Source of the DNA: Quercus robur
Lineage: Eukaryota > Streptophyta > Magnoliopsida > Fagales > Fagaceae
Length of the DNA: 64,000 nt
Assembly: GCF_932294415.1 (NCBI RefSeq)
Contig: NC_065538.1
Span: 76,016,334 to 76,080,333 of the forward strand
Reading direction: 5' to 3'
Under the pieces are notes generated by a model. That model searched no databases and was not told the DNA's origin. It saw only the letters and a program-made list of their open reading frames with translations. Each line of letters starts with the position of its first letter. Position 1 is the stretch's first letter. Positions 63,990 to 64,000 of this stretch are shown here, piece after piece. Both the position numbers and the translations under genes were made by a program.

Positions 63990-64000
63990 CCTCTCTCTCC
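63301..64000 (+). mobile_element. Probable Ty3/gypsy-type LTR, running off the window
   Basis: GGCATAACTCTCTCATCCAA, CTCCGATTGAGATGATTCAA, ACAACTTTCGTGTTTTGAGTT and TGACATTCTGGAATG resemble a very common class of plant gypsy LTR. A later GGGGGAGGAGAAATCAGAA fits the same region. The element continues beyond 64000, so neither end nor target duplication can be checked. Confidence 0.5.
63959..63987. repeat. (AC)n microsatellite
   Basis: About 14 AC units inside the probable LTR. Confidence 0.9.

Overview
The window looks like nuclear DNA from a woody eudicot. It is AT-rich, has long spacers, GT-AG introns, GA/CA/TA microsatellites, and many nested plant transposons. No bacterial or organellar operon structure is visible. 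I cannot name the species from sequence alone. The repeat style would fit a Fagales-type tree, but that is a weak guess.

Only two protein genes look intact. The first is an intronless pentatricopeptide-repeat (PPR) gene on the + strand at 3746-5875 (709 codons, PLS class with E/E+ tail, closest in my memory to Arabidopsis At3g25970). The second is a family-1 glycoside hydrolase (beta-glucosidase) on the - strand at 17222-11624. I assembled it by hand from 12 exons, all with GT-AG borders and an unbroken frame of 524 codons. Its sequence signature suggests the monolignol/coniferin beta-glucosidase group. Everything else is repeat, pseudogene or spacer.

Layout: 1-3580 holds the tail of a LINE, a probable LTR fragment and AT-rich spacer. 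3746-10463 is the PPR gene and its 3' flank, followed by a tandem duplicate that lost its 5' end and decayed. That decayed copy carries a Mutator-type MITE, a later 254-bp tandem duplication, a second internal duplication and a deletion. 11624-18110 is the beta-glucosidase gene with its 5' flank; a SINE sits in intron 2. 18170-22250 holds degenerate repeats and a TIR element. 22252-27142 is a non-autonomous Helitron on the - strand. 27249-29660 is a large foldback element interrupted by a 1060-bp hAT-type element with a perfect 8-bp target duplication. 29691-44130 is two diverged copies of one segment whose middle is inverted between copies, with two orphan copies of the beta-glucosidase 5' flank between them. 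45766-50874 is an hAT-like element split by a 4.2-kb Helitron that carries three unrelated tandem-repeat arrays. 51194-52929 is a further Helitron-like element. 52930-54330 repeats 36690-37800.

From about 55260 to 63111 (- strand) lies a broken endogenous pararetrovirus of the Caulimoviridae type. It shows movement-protein, coat/zinc-knuckle, protease, reverse transcriptase and RNase H regions in that order, a tRNA-iMet primer site, a candidate TATA promoter and no integrase. A Tourist-like MITE and a copia-type LTR interrupt it, and it has many stops and frameshifts. The right end (63300-64000) looks like the start of a Ty3/gypsy-type LTR.

I found no CRISPR array, rRNA, functional tRNA or bacterial-type element. 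The most informative content is the layered insertion history, the repeat-carrying Helitrons and the copied beta-glucosidase promoter region. I do not see a clear new biochemical system.
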